Source of the DNA: Chloroflexia bacterium
GTDB lineage: Bacteria > Chloroflexota > Chloroflexia > Thermobaculales > Thermobaculaceae
NCBI GenBank assembly: GCA_030446765.1
Contig: JAUJMR010000003.1
Coordinates: forward strand, 121,504-161,879
Length of the DNA stretch: 40,376 nucleotides
Reading direction: 5' to 3'
In this document: in pieces, positions 1 through 7,108 of the stretch
How the letters are laid out: every line of letters starts with the position of its first letter
Numbering within the stretch: the stretch's first letter is position 1
Made by a program: the position numbers and the translations under genes
The notes under the pieces: generated by a model
What the model saw: the letters and a program-made list of their open reading frames with translations, nothing else
Databases searched by the model: none
Told to the model about the DNA's origin: nothing

Positions 1-273
1 TTTTTACCCGCGTTCGTCGGCGCGAACCCGTACCAGCAGGCGCACGAGCGGGGGGTGAAGATCATCGGCGCGACCGCCCACTACGTCACGGCGGAGTTGG
101 ACGCCGGGCCGATCATCAACCAGGACATCGCGCACGTCTCCCACCGCGACCGGGTTGAGGACATGGTGCGCGTAGGCCGCGAGGTGGAGCGGCGCGTGCT
201 CTCCCAGGCCGTCCGCTGGCATCTGGAGGATCGTGTCCTCGTGGACGCCCACCGCACCGTCGTGTTCGAGTAA
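1..273 (+). CDS. purU: Formyltetrahydrofolate deformylase, C-terminal part
   Basis: The frame is open from the first base and ends at TAA 271-273, so the gene is cut by the window edge and only about 90 C-terminal residues remain. They carry the conserved end of the formyltransferase fold: [19 protein letters not shown], then [16 protein letters not shown]. The Asp of LDAGPI matches the catalytic Asp of the related GAR transformylase. PurU hydrolyses 10-formyl-THF to formate and THF, balancing one-carbon pools and feeding formate to purine synthesis. The ACT domain and the Asn/His catalytic residues lie outside the window. The identification is firm for the family, although a close formyltransferase cannot be fully excluded without the N-terminus. 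Confidence 0.9.
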   Translation, partial: FLPAFVGANPYQQAHERGVKIIGATAHYVTAELDAGPIINQDIAHVSHRDRVEDMVRVGREVERRVLSQAVRWHLEDRVLVDAHRTVVFE

Positions 274-297
274 GTCGCGTCGGGGCAGGGGAGGGCA

Positions 298-1246
298 ATG
301 GAAGTCTCCATAGTCATCGAGGCGCAGCAGGGACTGAACTGGCCGCGGTGGAAGCGGCTCATCGCCGAAATAGATGCGCTGCACTTCGCCACGCTGTACC
401 GTACCGATCACCTCACGGAGCCGAAGCCGCCGGACGCCGATGCGCTGGAGCTGATCGTCTCCCTGACGTACATCGCGAGCCACACCGAGCGCGTCCGGTT
501 CGGTCCGCTCGTCGCCCCGCTCTCGTTCCGGGATCCCCGGATGCTCGCGCGGCAGGCAGCAGCGCTCGATGACCTCTCCGGCGGACGGCTGGTGCTCGGC
601 GTCGGGGCAGGCTGGCAGGAGCGGGAGCACGAGGTGTTCGGCTATCCCCTGGGGGACATGCGGACCCGGATGGCGCGCTTCGGCGAGGGGCTGGAGGTCA
701 TCACCCGCCTGCTGCGCTCCGATACGCCTACGACGTATCGGGGCGAGTTCTATCAACTCTCGGAGGCGATGCTGCTTCCCCGGCCCGAGCGCCCTGACGG
801 ACCGCCATTGCTGGTCGGCGGCAGCGGGCCGCGGCGCACGCTGCCGCTCGTCGCGCGGTACGCCGATATATGGAACTCGCTACGCACCTCGCCGGACGGG
901 TTCCGCGAGAAGTTCGAACTGCTCGACGATCTGTTGCGCGCAGCGGGTCGAAAACCTGGCGACGTGAAGCGGACGCTCTTCACCGGCGTGTTCTTCGCGC
1001 ATGACGCGGCCGATCTGGAGCGTGTGCTGGGCCGGATGCGCGACGCGACGCCCGACGCCGCGGGCAAGTCCACGGCGGAAATCCTGGAGGCCCAGCGCGC
1101 CCGGAACACGATCATCGGTACCCCAGAGATGATCGCCGAACAGGTCGCGGCGTTCCGCGCCGCGGGCGTCGAGGAACTGATGCTGCGCTGGACTGAGATG
1201 GATGACACTGCGGGCCTTCTCGGAGGTCGTGGCGCACTTCCGATAG
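298..1246 (+). CDS. LLM-class flavin-dependent oxidoreductase (probably F420-type), 3' frameshift
   Basis: The ATG at 298 follows GGGGAGGG at about 288-295. The protein is a bacterial-luciferase-like TIM barrel: YRTDHL near residue 40, a central LDDLSGGRLVLGVGAGW, and PLLVGGSGPRRTLPLVARYAD near 165-185. These are typical of F420- or FMN-dependent LLM oxidoreductases; the cofactor is inferred. The frame reads on to 1527, but everything after about codon 303 is low-complexity sequence unlike the family. Shifting one frame at about 1207 gives LRAFSEVVAHFR and a stop at 1244-1246, the usual end for a protein of about 315 residues. I therefore place the real end at 1246 and infer a one-base insertion (or two-base loss) near 1205-1208. 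Substrate unknown. Confidence 0.85.
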
Positions 1247-1326
1247 CCGTTCGAGCGGGCCAAACGCCTCTTTCACCGTTCCCGCCCCGGATACATAGGG
1301 ACCAGTGTTGCACAGCGAAGCGCCTC

Positions 1327-1425
1327 CCATACATCGCACGACGACAGCGCACGAGAAGGTCATTGAGGGTGTGGCCTTGCACTCGGACGCAGGACCACGG
1401 ATTCTTCACTTCATTCCGCATGCCA
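1327..1425 (+). repeat. Possible degenerate copy of the dispersed palindromic repeat
   Basis: In the gene-free stretch 1247-1528 a segment around 1388-1420 (GGACCACGGATTCTTCACTT then CATTCCG) resembles half of the palindromic repeat seen clearly at 3915 and 9618. The left half is barely recognisable (GGTCATTGAGGG near 1359). Nothing else is evident in this gap. Confidence 0.35.
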
Positions 1426-1528
1426 TGCCCCTGTGTGGCTCGCGCCTCCCGCCCTTGCGCTACCGGTCCGGTTGGTCTATCGTTGCGCCACCATCGGAGC
1501 ACTCTTGGTAACACCGCGGGAGGATGAC

Positions 1529-1891
1529 ATGGCGGAGATGATCGTGGACAACAAGGACCAGCTCGAGAAGATCGAGCAGTACCTCGTGCCGGGGGAGAAC
1601 CTGCTCGCGGTGCTGGACATGAAGGGCGGCGGCACGGGCTTTCTGGGCATCACCGAGCGGCGCATCATCTTCTACGACAAGGCGTTCATGCAGCAGCGCA
1701 AGGCGATGGTTACCGTCCCGTTCAGCAAGATCTCCAAGGTGGCGAGTGAGGACGAGGAGGGGATATTCACCCGCGGCTTCCTCGGCAGCAGCAGGCTGAT
1801 CATCGGCGCGGGCCAGGAGATGTACGAGTTCGAGTTCCGCGGCGCCGATAAGGCACACCTCGCGTACCAGCTCATCGTTTCCCGCTTGTAA
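1529..1891 (+). CDS. Small PH-like domain protein
   Basis: The frame opens at 1433, but ATG 1529 has GGGAGG at 1518-1523 just upstream and gives a compact 120-residue product. An N-terminal helix (DNKDQLEKIEQYLVPGENLL) leads into a beta-rich core with GGGTGFLGITERRIIFYDKA and VPFSKISKVASEDEEG, then GSSRLIIGAGQEMYEFEFRG. The 'GxxxxTxxRxxFYD ... IPxxxIxxV' pattern is that of bacterial PH / YokE-like domains. There is no signal peptide or transmembrane segment, so it is probably cytoplasmic. A binding partner cannot be inferred. It stands alone, with about 300 bases before the next gene. Confidence 0.75.
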   Translation: MAEMIVDNKDQLEKIEQYLVPGENLLAVLDMKGGGTGFLGITERRIIFYDKAFMQQRKAMVTVPFSKISKVASEDEEGIFTRGFLGSSRLIIGAGQEMYEFEFRGADKAHLAYQLIVSRL

Positions 1892-2099
1892 TCCATCCTC
1901 CGCTCCGGGCGTTGTACCGCTGTACCGAGCACTGGTATTGATGTCGGATGAGCAGCGCACGGACGCATGCCACCCGAGCGTATACGCCGTTGGCTATTCG
2001 GCGGGTCCCGCTGCGAACGCTTCGCCTCGCGGCCTATTGGGGATAGCCTACTACGCCATTCTGCGTACCGCGTCGCACAGAATGTACCCGAAAGTACTA

Positions 2100-2128
2100 C
2101 GGACAACAGGCCATTACCCGCTTATACT
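2100..2128 (+). promoter_or_regulatory. Predicted sigma70-type promoter for the L,D-transpeptidase
   Basis: CGGACA (2100-2105), a 17-base spacer and TATACT (2123-2128) place a start site near 2135, giving a leader of about 60 bases to ATG 2197. It lies in the 305-base gap between the PH-like gene and the transpeptidase, where I see no gene. Confidence 0.5.
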
Positions 2129-2196
2129 GCGACAGCCACGGCGCGATACTGGGATCAAGGCCTGGCGGTATCAGTTCAGCAAGGAGCGGTCAAGCG

Positions 2197-2943
2197 ATGC
2201 GCAGGGTAGTGATTCTCATATTGGTGGTGGTGGCGTGCCTGGGGACGCTCGTCCCGAACTCGGGCACCGCGGCGGCGGCAAGCGGGCCGGTGGTGGGTGG
2301 CTATTCGCGGGTATACAACTACGGGTACCTGCGGATGCGCACCGGGCCGGGCTACGGATACGGGATCCGGATGAACATGAACCGCGGCGAGATCGTGAAG
2401 GTGCTCGGCGGACCATACAACAGCGAGTGGTACAAGGTATCGTATCGCGGTGTGACGGGGTACTCCATCCGCGGCGGGCTCGCACACACCGGGCTCGCTG
2501 GCCAGAGCATCGGGCGAAGCTATTACCGGGTCGTGGTCGTCTCGCTCGCACGACAGCAGGCGGAGGTGTACCAGAACGGCAAGCTGGTCTGGGTCTCGTC
2601 GGCGACGACGGGCCGGCCGGAGCTGGCGACGCCGGTAGGGACGACGCAGGTGATGGCGAAGTTCAGCCCGTACAAGTTCGTCTCGCCGTGGCCGAAGGGC
2701 CACCAGTACTACTACGAGCCGTCGTGGGCGGACTACGCGATCCGCTATCGGAGCGGTGGGTACTACCTGCACGACGCGCCTTGGAGGCCATACTACGGCT
2801 ACGGCACCAACTACGGCCTCTACGACCCGGACGGGGTGTGGCGCACGGGTAGCCACGGCTGCGTGAACCTGCCATACTGGTCGGCCCAGCGGATGTACGG
2901 GTGGATCACGGTGGGCACGACGGTGAAGGTCGTGAGCTACTAA
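2197..2943 (+). CDS. Secreted SH3 / L,D-transpeptidase (YkuD) protein
   Basis: ATG 2197 follows AAGGAG at 2181-2186. The 248-residue product begins with a signal peptide (RR, then hydrophobic ILILVVVACLGTLV, Ala-rich end near residue 28). An SH3-type repeat follows at about 35-100 (YLRMRTGPGYGYGIRMNM, then W/Y-rich strands). From about 105 comes a YkuD domain: VVVVSLARQQAEVYQNGKLV, TPVGTTQV, a conserved His (YYLHDAP), and the active-site motif SHGCVNLP with Cys222. Such enzymes form 3-3 cross-links in peptidoglycan or attach proteins to it, acting outside the membrane. It is complete, transcribed alone, and closed by a strong terminator. Confidence 0.93.
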   Translation: MRRVVILILVVVACLGTLVPNSGTAAAASGPVVGGYSRVYNYGYLRMRTGPGYGYGIRMNMNRGEIVKVLGGPYNSEWYKVSYRGVTGYSIRGGLAHTGLAGQSIGRSYYRVVVVSLARQQAEVYQNGKLVWVSSATTGRPELATPVGTTQVMAKFSPYKFVSPWPKGHQYYYEPSWADYAIRYRSGGYYLHDAPWRPYYGYGTNYGLYDPDGVWRTGSHGCVNLPYWSAQRMYGWITVGTTVKVVSY

Positions 2944-2976
2944 GCGCGAGCCGGTACGCTCCTGCAGGACAATGAG

Positions 2977-3011
2977 AAGAGTCGGTGGGGACCATCCCCA
3001 CCGACTCTTTT
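2977..3011. terminator. Perfect 15-bp hairpin terminator between convergent genes
   Basis: The arms at 2977-2991 and 2995-3009 are exact reverse complements around a 3-base loop (CCA). The + strand reads into TTTT at 3008-3011. It lies between the transpeptidase (+) and the TM2 protein (-), and can serve the first and probably both. Confidence 0.9.
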
Positions 3012-3031
3012 GGTGTCTGCGCGCCACGGGC

Positions 3032-3781
3032 CTACAGCCGGATCGGCTGGCCCTCCATCTCTCGCTTGAGCCAGAAGGCGGAGCCGAGGGGCACCAGGAG
3101 GTTCAGAGGTGTCAGGCAAAAGCCGACGAGGACGAACATCAGGAAGATCTCCACGACAAGGAACGCCCAGAAGCATACCAGCAGCACCACACCGCGCGTT
3201 GTCTGCCCCGCGTAGATGTGGCCGATGCCGAGAAAGCCGAAGATGCCGGCGATGAGCTCGACGATGAACGCCGTGGTCGGGTCTTTCGCGGCGGGAGGCG
3301 CGGGCGGAGCGCCGTACGGTGTCGCGGGAGAGGGGGAAACGTAGTCCGTGCCGGTCTCGGGCGGCATTGTGCCATAGCCCGCATCCCGCGCAGGTCCGGT
3401 CGTCGCGTCCGATGTGGGGGGCGGTGCGCCGTACGTCGTAGCCTCATTTGTCTGCGTGGCGCCGTATGGTTGGTCCGGTTCGGGCGTCGTGCTCGCGCCC
3501 ATCCCGTAGGCCGTGTCATTGGTTGTCGCCGATTCATTGGAAGTATCCCACGCGCCCGTCGTCGCGTCCGCAGGCGTGGGATCGCCCGCCGTGGGGCTCG
3601 GCTCGTCGCCGGCGGGACTGCTCCGGTATGTGATGTAGGGCGAGTCCGAAGCGGGCGAGGCGCCGGTACCATCCTGGGCGCCAAGCGGCTGGGTATCCGT
3701 CATGGTCTTCAGCCGGGTACCGCAGTTTGGACAGAAGACATCGGCGTCGTTCACCTGGGACCCGCAGTACGAGCAGTTCAA
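3032..3781 (-). CDS. Zinc-ribbon / disordered linker / TM2-domain membrane protein
   Basis: The frame extends up to an ATG at 3913, but the best start is TTG at 3781 (minus strand), directly after AGAGAGGAG. It begins LNCSYCGSQVNDADVFCPNCG, a CxxC...CxxC zinc ribbon. Residues of roughly 30-155 form a Pro/Ala/Thr/Tyr-rich low-complexity linker with repeated 'TYGAPP'-like units. The C-terminus is a TM2 domain: an aromatic/Gly helix (GIFGFLGIGHIYAGQTTRG) and a second hydrophobic segment VVLLVCFWAFLVVEIFLMFV. The layout is common among bacterial TM2 proteins of unknown role. It is about 249 residues and monocistronic. A TATCAT -10-like box lies at 3809-3814. Confidence 0.85.
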   Translation of the reverse strand: MNCSYCGSQVNDADVFCPNCGTRLKTMTDTQPLGAQDGTGASPASDSPYITYRSSPAGDEPSPTAGDPTPADATTGAWDTSNESATTNDTAYGMGASTTPEPDQPYGATQTNEATTYGAPPPTSDATTGPARDAGYGTMPPETGTDYVSPSPATPYGAPPAPPAAKDPTTAFIVELIAGIFGFLGIGHIYAGQTTRGVVLLVCFWAFLVVEIFLMFVLVGFCLTPLNLLVPLGSAFWLKREMEGQPIRL

Positions 3782-3914
3782 GGTGGTATCTCCTCTCTGG
3801 TTCGCCTTATGATAACACCAGCGGTCGATCCTTGCCCGGCCATCTGCTCGCGCGGCGCGCTGGTTTCCGTTGGTCTCGAAGGAGTGGTACGCGATCCGGT
3901 TAAAGACCACCACG

Positions 3915-3981
3915 TGTCATCCCGGACGCGTTGAGGGATCCGTAGCCCGGACCACGGATTCCTCGCACGCTCGGAATGACA
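3915..3981 (+). repeat. Dispersed palindromic repeat, copy 1
   Basis: A 67-base element starts TGTCATCCCGGACGCGTTGA and ends GCTCGGAATGACA. The ends pair and the centre (GGATCCGTAG ... CCACGGATTCC) is a second imperfect palindrome. It sits in the divergent gap between the TM2 protein and UbiA. Closely related copies occur at 9618, 11386 and 25699. Confidence 0.9.
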
Positions 3982-4054
3982 GACGCCCTACCGTTCAGCC
4001 AGAGTCTGCGTGACCTGCGGAGAGCTGGCCCTACTCCTCCTCGTCGACAGATGG

Positions 4055-4060
4055 CATAAT
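4055..4060 (+). promoter_or_regulatory. -10 box suggesting a leaderless transcript for the UbiA gene
   Basis: TGgCATAAT has its hexamer at 4055-4060. The start codon is at 4072, so transcription from this box would begin about 4-5 bases before ATG, leaving no room for a Shine-Dalgarno, and none is visible. The -35 region is weak. Confidence 0.4.
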
Positions 4061-4071
4061 ATCCGCACCCG

Positions 4072-5013
4072 ATGAGTACCATTGAACGACCGCCGATTCG
4101 CACTGAGCCGCCCGAGCCGCTGCGGACCAACACCGCGACTGCGTTGTTGCGTGAGTTGCGGCCGAAGCAATGGACGAAGAACCTGCTCGTGTTGGCGGGG
4201 CTGGTCTTCTCGTACAACCTGCGGGAATCGGGGGCGATCTGGAAGACGGTCGCCGCATTTGTGATCTTTTGCGCGGTCTCGTCCGCGTCGTACGTTATCA
4301 ACGACCTCGCGGACCTGGAGCAGGACCGGCGGCACCCGCGCAAACGGCTGCGCCCGATCGCCTCCGGTGCGATCAGTGAAGCTACGGGTTGGGCCATCGC
4401 TGCCGTGCTGCTGCTCGTGTCTCTCCCCGTCGCGTGGGTGCTGTCGCCCACGTTCTTCGGTGTGGTGGTTGTCTACTTCGCGATCGTGCAGATGTACAGC
4501 TACCGCTTGAAGCACGTTGTCCTGCTCGATGTATTCGCCATCGCGGCGGGCTTTGTCCTGCGGGCGGTGGCGGGCGCGGTGGTGATTCCGGTTCGGCTCT
4601 CCCCCTGGCTGTTGCTGTGCACGATGCTCGCCGCGCTCTTCCTGGCACTCGCCAAGCGGCGGCATGAGTTGGTGTTGCTTGAAGAGGGCGCCGCGAGCCA
4701 TCGGCGGATCCTCGACGAGTACTCGACCCTCTTCCTGGACCAGATGATCGTGACCGTGACGAGCGCGACGGTGATCGCGTACTCCATCTATACGTTCTCC
4801 GCTGGCACGTTGCCGGATGACCAGTCCATGATGCTCACCATCCCGTTCGTGCTGTACGGGCTTTTCCGCTACCTGTACCTCATCTACCAGCGAAACGAAG
4901 GCGGAAGCCCTGAGACCTTGCTGCTGCGCGACGTGCCCTTGCTGATCACGGTGCTGCTGTGGGGCCTATCGGTCGTGCTCGTGCTGTATCGGCCGTGGTC
5001 CCTGCTATCTTGA
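4072..5013 (+). CDS. UbiA-family prenyltransferase, decaprenyl-phosphate phosphoribosyltransferase-like
   Basis: The 313-residue integral membrane protein has about eight or nine hydrophobic helices. The first Asp-rich motif, NDLADLEQDRRHPRKRLRPI at residues 77-96, is the signature of the DPPR-synthase branch of UbiA (Mycobacterium Rv3806c type). RPKQWTKNLLV near residue 30 also fits. These enzymes transfer 5-phosphoribose from PRPP to a polyprenyl phosphate, the first step to decaprenyl-phospho-arabinose in actinobacteria. In other phyla the acceptor or product may differ, and no arabinan genes are nearby. It is immediately followed by rlmD; the rlmD -35 overlaps its stop codon. Confidence 0.85.
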   Translation: MSTIERPPIRTEPPEPLRTNTATALLRELRPKQWTKNLLVLAGLVFSYNLRESGAIWKTVAAFVIFCAVSSASYVINDLADLEQDRRHPRKRLRPIASGAISEATGWAIAAVLLLVSLPVAWVLSPTFFGVVVVYFAIVQMYSYRLKHVVLLDVFAIAAGFVLRAVAGAVVIPVRLSPWLLLCTMLAALFLALAKRRHELVLLEEGAASHRRILDEYSTLFLDQMIVTVTSATVIAYSIYTFSAGTLPDDQSMMLTIPFVLYGLFRYLYLIYQRNEGGSPETLLLRDVPLLITVLLWGLSVVLVLYRPWSLLS

Positions 5014-5038
5014 CAGTCCGGTGGGCGACGGCTACGCT
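5010..5038 (+). promoter_or_regulatory. Predicted promoter for rlmD, overlapping the ubiA stop
   Basis: A perfect TTGACA (5010-5015), a 17-base spacer and TACGCT (5033-5038) predict a start at about 5045, two or three bases before ATG 5048. rlmD would therefore be translated from a leaderless message. No Shine-Dalgarno is seen before it. Confidence 0.55.
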
Positions 5039-5047
5039 CGATAGTAG

Positions 5048-6235
5048 ATGAGCGCGCAAATCCCACCACATCCCGCATCCGGCAGCGTCGAGCTTGAGCT
5101 CACAGACGTCGCTCATGGAGGCAAGGCGGTCGCCCGGCAGGATGGCCGCGTGGCGTTCCTGCCGTTTGGCATCCCTGGCGAGACGGTCGAGGCCCAGATA
5201 TACCGTGCCCGCAAGCGCTATGCGGAGGGGGAGATCAGCCGCGTGGTGGTCGCCTCACCGGACCGCGTCGAGCCCGCGTGCCCGTATTTCGGCACGTGCG
5301 GAGGGTGCCAGTTCCAGCACATCGCGTATCCCCGCCAGCTTGAGATCAAGCGCAAGATCGTTTCGGACCAGCTGGCGCGCCTCGGCGGCTTTCAGGGCGC
5401 TCTAGTGCATCCCACGCTCCCCTCGCCGAACGAGTATGGCTACCGGAACAGCGCGCGCTTTCTCACCGGACGGGCCGGCGATCTGGGCTATACCGACTGG
5501 CGCGATAACGTGTTTCTTCAGGTCGACACGTGTCCCATTATGGCGCCGCCGATCAGCGAGACGCTCCGCGAGATACAGGGACACGGCATCCCCGGCGAGC
5601 AGGTGCGCGTGCGCTACAGCGAATCCACGGGCGAGACGCTGATATGGCCCGAGCTCGATGTGCCGGTCCCCACCGGGCAGCCGATGATACAGTATGAGCT
5701 TCTGGGGCACGGCTTTCAGGTGTCCGCGACGTCGTTCTTTCAGGTGAATATCCCGCAGGCGGAGGCACTCGTTCGGCTCGCGATGGAGCGTTTGCGCCCG
5801 ATGGATGGGAAGACCGTGCTGGATGCGTATTGCGGCGCCGGGACGTTCACTCGCTCCCTGGCGTTGGAGGCGGAGCGTGCCATCGGCATCGAAGAGTCAC
5901 CCCCGGCAATTGCGGACGCGCGGGTGAACCTCGCCGGGCTGGGCGTGCGGCTCATCGAGGGGCGGACGGAGGTTGAGCTGCAGAACATCACCACCGAGGT
6001 GAACCTGGTGCTGCTGGATCCGCCGCGCGCCGGATGTGAGCCGGCGGCCCTCGATGCCCTGCTCGCGCTCACGCCGGAGAAGATAGTGTACGTGAGCTGC
6101 GACCCCGCGACGCTCGCGCGCGACCTGAAGCTGCTCTGCTCCGCGGGCGCGTACGAGCTGCTGGACGTACAGCCGGTGGACATGTTCCCCCAGACCTCTC
6201 ACATCGAAGCCGTCGCCACCCTCCACGCGCTGTAG
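5048..6235 (+). CDS. rlmD: 23S rRNA (uracil-C5)-methyltransferase, RlmD/RumA family
   Basis: The 395 residues show the complete family architecture. A TRAM domain occupies about 10-70. A [4Fe-4S] site is formed by Cys78, Cys84, Cys87 (CPYFGTCGGCQFQH) and Cys162 (VDTCPIM). The SAM-binding motif DAYCGAGTFT lies at 259-268, LDPPRAGC at 323-330, the catalytic Cys351 in VSCDPATLARDL, and a C-terminal Glu in HIEAVATL. RlmD methylates U1939 of 23S rRNA; RlmCD or TrmA relatives act on other uridines, so the exact site is inferred. The gene converges on the MBL-fold gene with only 13 bases between the stops. Confidence 0.9.
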   Translation: MSAQIPPHPASGSVELELTDVAHGGKAVARQDGRVAFLPFGIPGETVEAQIYRARKRYAEGEISRVVVASPDRVEPACPYFGTCGGCQFQHIAYPRQLEIKRKIVSDQLARLGGFQGALVHPTLPSPNEYGYRNSARFLTGRAGDLGYTDWRDNVFLQVDTCPIMAPPISETLREIQGHGIPGEQVRVRYSESTGETLIWPELDVPVPTGQPMIQYELLGHGFQVSATSFFQVNIPQAEALVRLAMERLRPMDGKTVLDAYCGAGTFTRSLALEAERAIGIEESPPAIADARVNLAGLGVRLIEGRTEVELQNITTEVNLVLLDPPRAGCEPAALDALLALTPEKIVYVSCDPATLARDLKLLCSAGAYELLDVQPVDMFPQTSHIEAVATLHAL

Positions 6236-6248
6236 CGCGCCGGGCGCC

Positions 6249-6845
6249 TCAGTACCCCCGCTCTATCCATTCCTGAAGCGATGGCTTTTCCGCGCCGATG
6301 GTCGTGCCGTCCCCGTGTCCGGGTAACACGGTCGTGTCGTCCGGCAACACGAATAGCTTCTCGGTGATCGACGCGATGATCTGATCGAAGCGCTGCTTGT
6401 CGCCGCGCGTGTTGCCCGGTCCGCCGGGGAAGAGCGTGTCGCCGCTCAGGAGGGTGCCGGGTGTGTACAGGGAGATGCTGCCGGGGGTGTGGCCAGGCGT
6501 GTGCATCGCCCGCAGGGTGGTGTTCCCGAACGAGATCTCCTGTCCATCCTCGATCTCGAAGTCTGGCGGCGTGGAGAGCCGCTCTGCGTCCGCGGCGTGG
6601 ATGCCGACCGGTACCAGGTACTCCCGCTTCACCTCCTCCAGCGCCGCGATGTGGTCCGCGTCGCCGTGGGTGAGCAGGATGTACTCGATCTCCAGCCCGC
6701 GCGCGGCCTCGATGATCGGCCCTGCCTCCGACGCATCCACGATCACGCCTCGGTTTGTCTCGGGGTCCACGACGATGTACACATTGTTTTCCATCGGCCC
6801 TGTCTCGAGCCGTCGTATCTCCGGTGTGGATGCTTCCGCGCTCAC
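6249..6845 (-). CDS. MBL-fold metallo-hydrolase (glyoxalase II-like)
   Basis: Start is GTG 6845 (minus strand) behind AGAAAGGA, giving 198 residues (VSAEASTPEIRRLETGPM...). The metallo-beta-lactamase signature is LLTHGDADHIAAL; the usual HxHxDH has Asp in place of the second His (HGDADH). Further ligands sit in HTPGHTPGS, LLSGDTLFPGGPGNTRG and VLPGHGDGTTIG. The short C-terminus is typical of YcbL-like glyoxalase II relatives, which hydrolyse thioesters such as S-lactoylglutathione, but many members have other substrates. A TATAAT promoter upstream overlaps the promoter of the divergent M20 gene. Confidence 0.88.
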   Translation of the reverse strand: MSAEASTPEIRRLETGPMENNVYIVVDPETNRGVIVDASEAGPIIEAARGLEIEYILLTHGDADHIAALEEVKREYLVPVGIHAADAERLSTPPDFEIEDGQEISFGNTTLRAMHTPGHTPGSISLYTPGTLLSGDTLFPGGPGNTRGDKQRFDQIIASITEKLFVLPDDTTVLPGHGDGTTIGAEKPSLQEWIERGY

Positions 6846-6954
6846 GTAGGTGTCCTTTCTCTGGTGCCTGTTCCCGGGCGAGGTGTCGCTGTGGCGGGCC
6901 GTGTTGCCTGCTCTTGGGCTTTTGGGGGGCAACCACCACAGCGCCCGGCGGCGC

Positions 6955-6982
6955 ATTATACCCCACGGCGAGGGCTTGTCCC
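6955..6982 (-). promoter_or_regulatory. Predicted promoter of the MBL gene
   Basis: On the minus strand GGGACA, a 16-base spacer and a perfect TATAAT (6955-6960) face the MBL gene, with a leader of about 100 bases. Its -35 shares bases with the opposite promoter. Confidence 0.55.
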
Positions 6983-7005
6983 CGGTCCTGTAGCGCGGAT
7001 ACAAT
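6976..7005 (+). promoter_or_regulatory. Predicted promoter of the M20 dipeptidase gene
   Basis: TTGTCC (6976-6981), an 18-base spacer and TACAAT (7000-7005) lead to ATG 7109 with a leader of about 95 bases. It overlaps the divergent MBL promoter by seven bases, so polymerase could not occupy both at once. Confidence 0.5.
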
Positions 7006-7108
7006 CGGGGCCGCGGGGAGTCAGGCAGCGGACACAGCGCGCCGAATCCTTGAGTGGCCGGGCGTGGCACAGACAGGGTACAGCAGGAAGCCAAAAGGAT
7101 CAGCACGT

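Noticed and set aside
4-756. Long open frame of 250 codons on the minus strand
   Set aside because: Antisense to purU and the LLM oxidoreductase; Arg/Pro/Gly-rich shadow typical of GC-rich DNA.
1247-1527. C-terminal extension of the LLM oxidoreductase
   Set aside because: Low-complexity translation overlapping a repeat-like gap; the shifted frame gives the natural end at 1246.
3782-3913. Upstream ATG start for the TM2 protein
   Set aside because: The extra 44 residues have no family match, and the TTG at 3781 has a good ribosome site and begins directly with the zinc ribbon.
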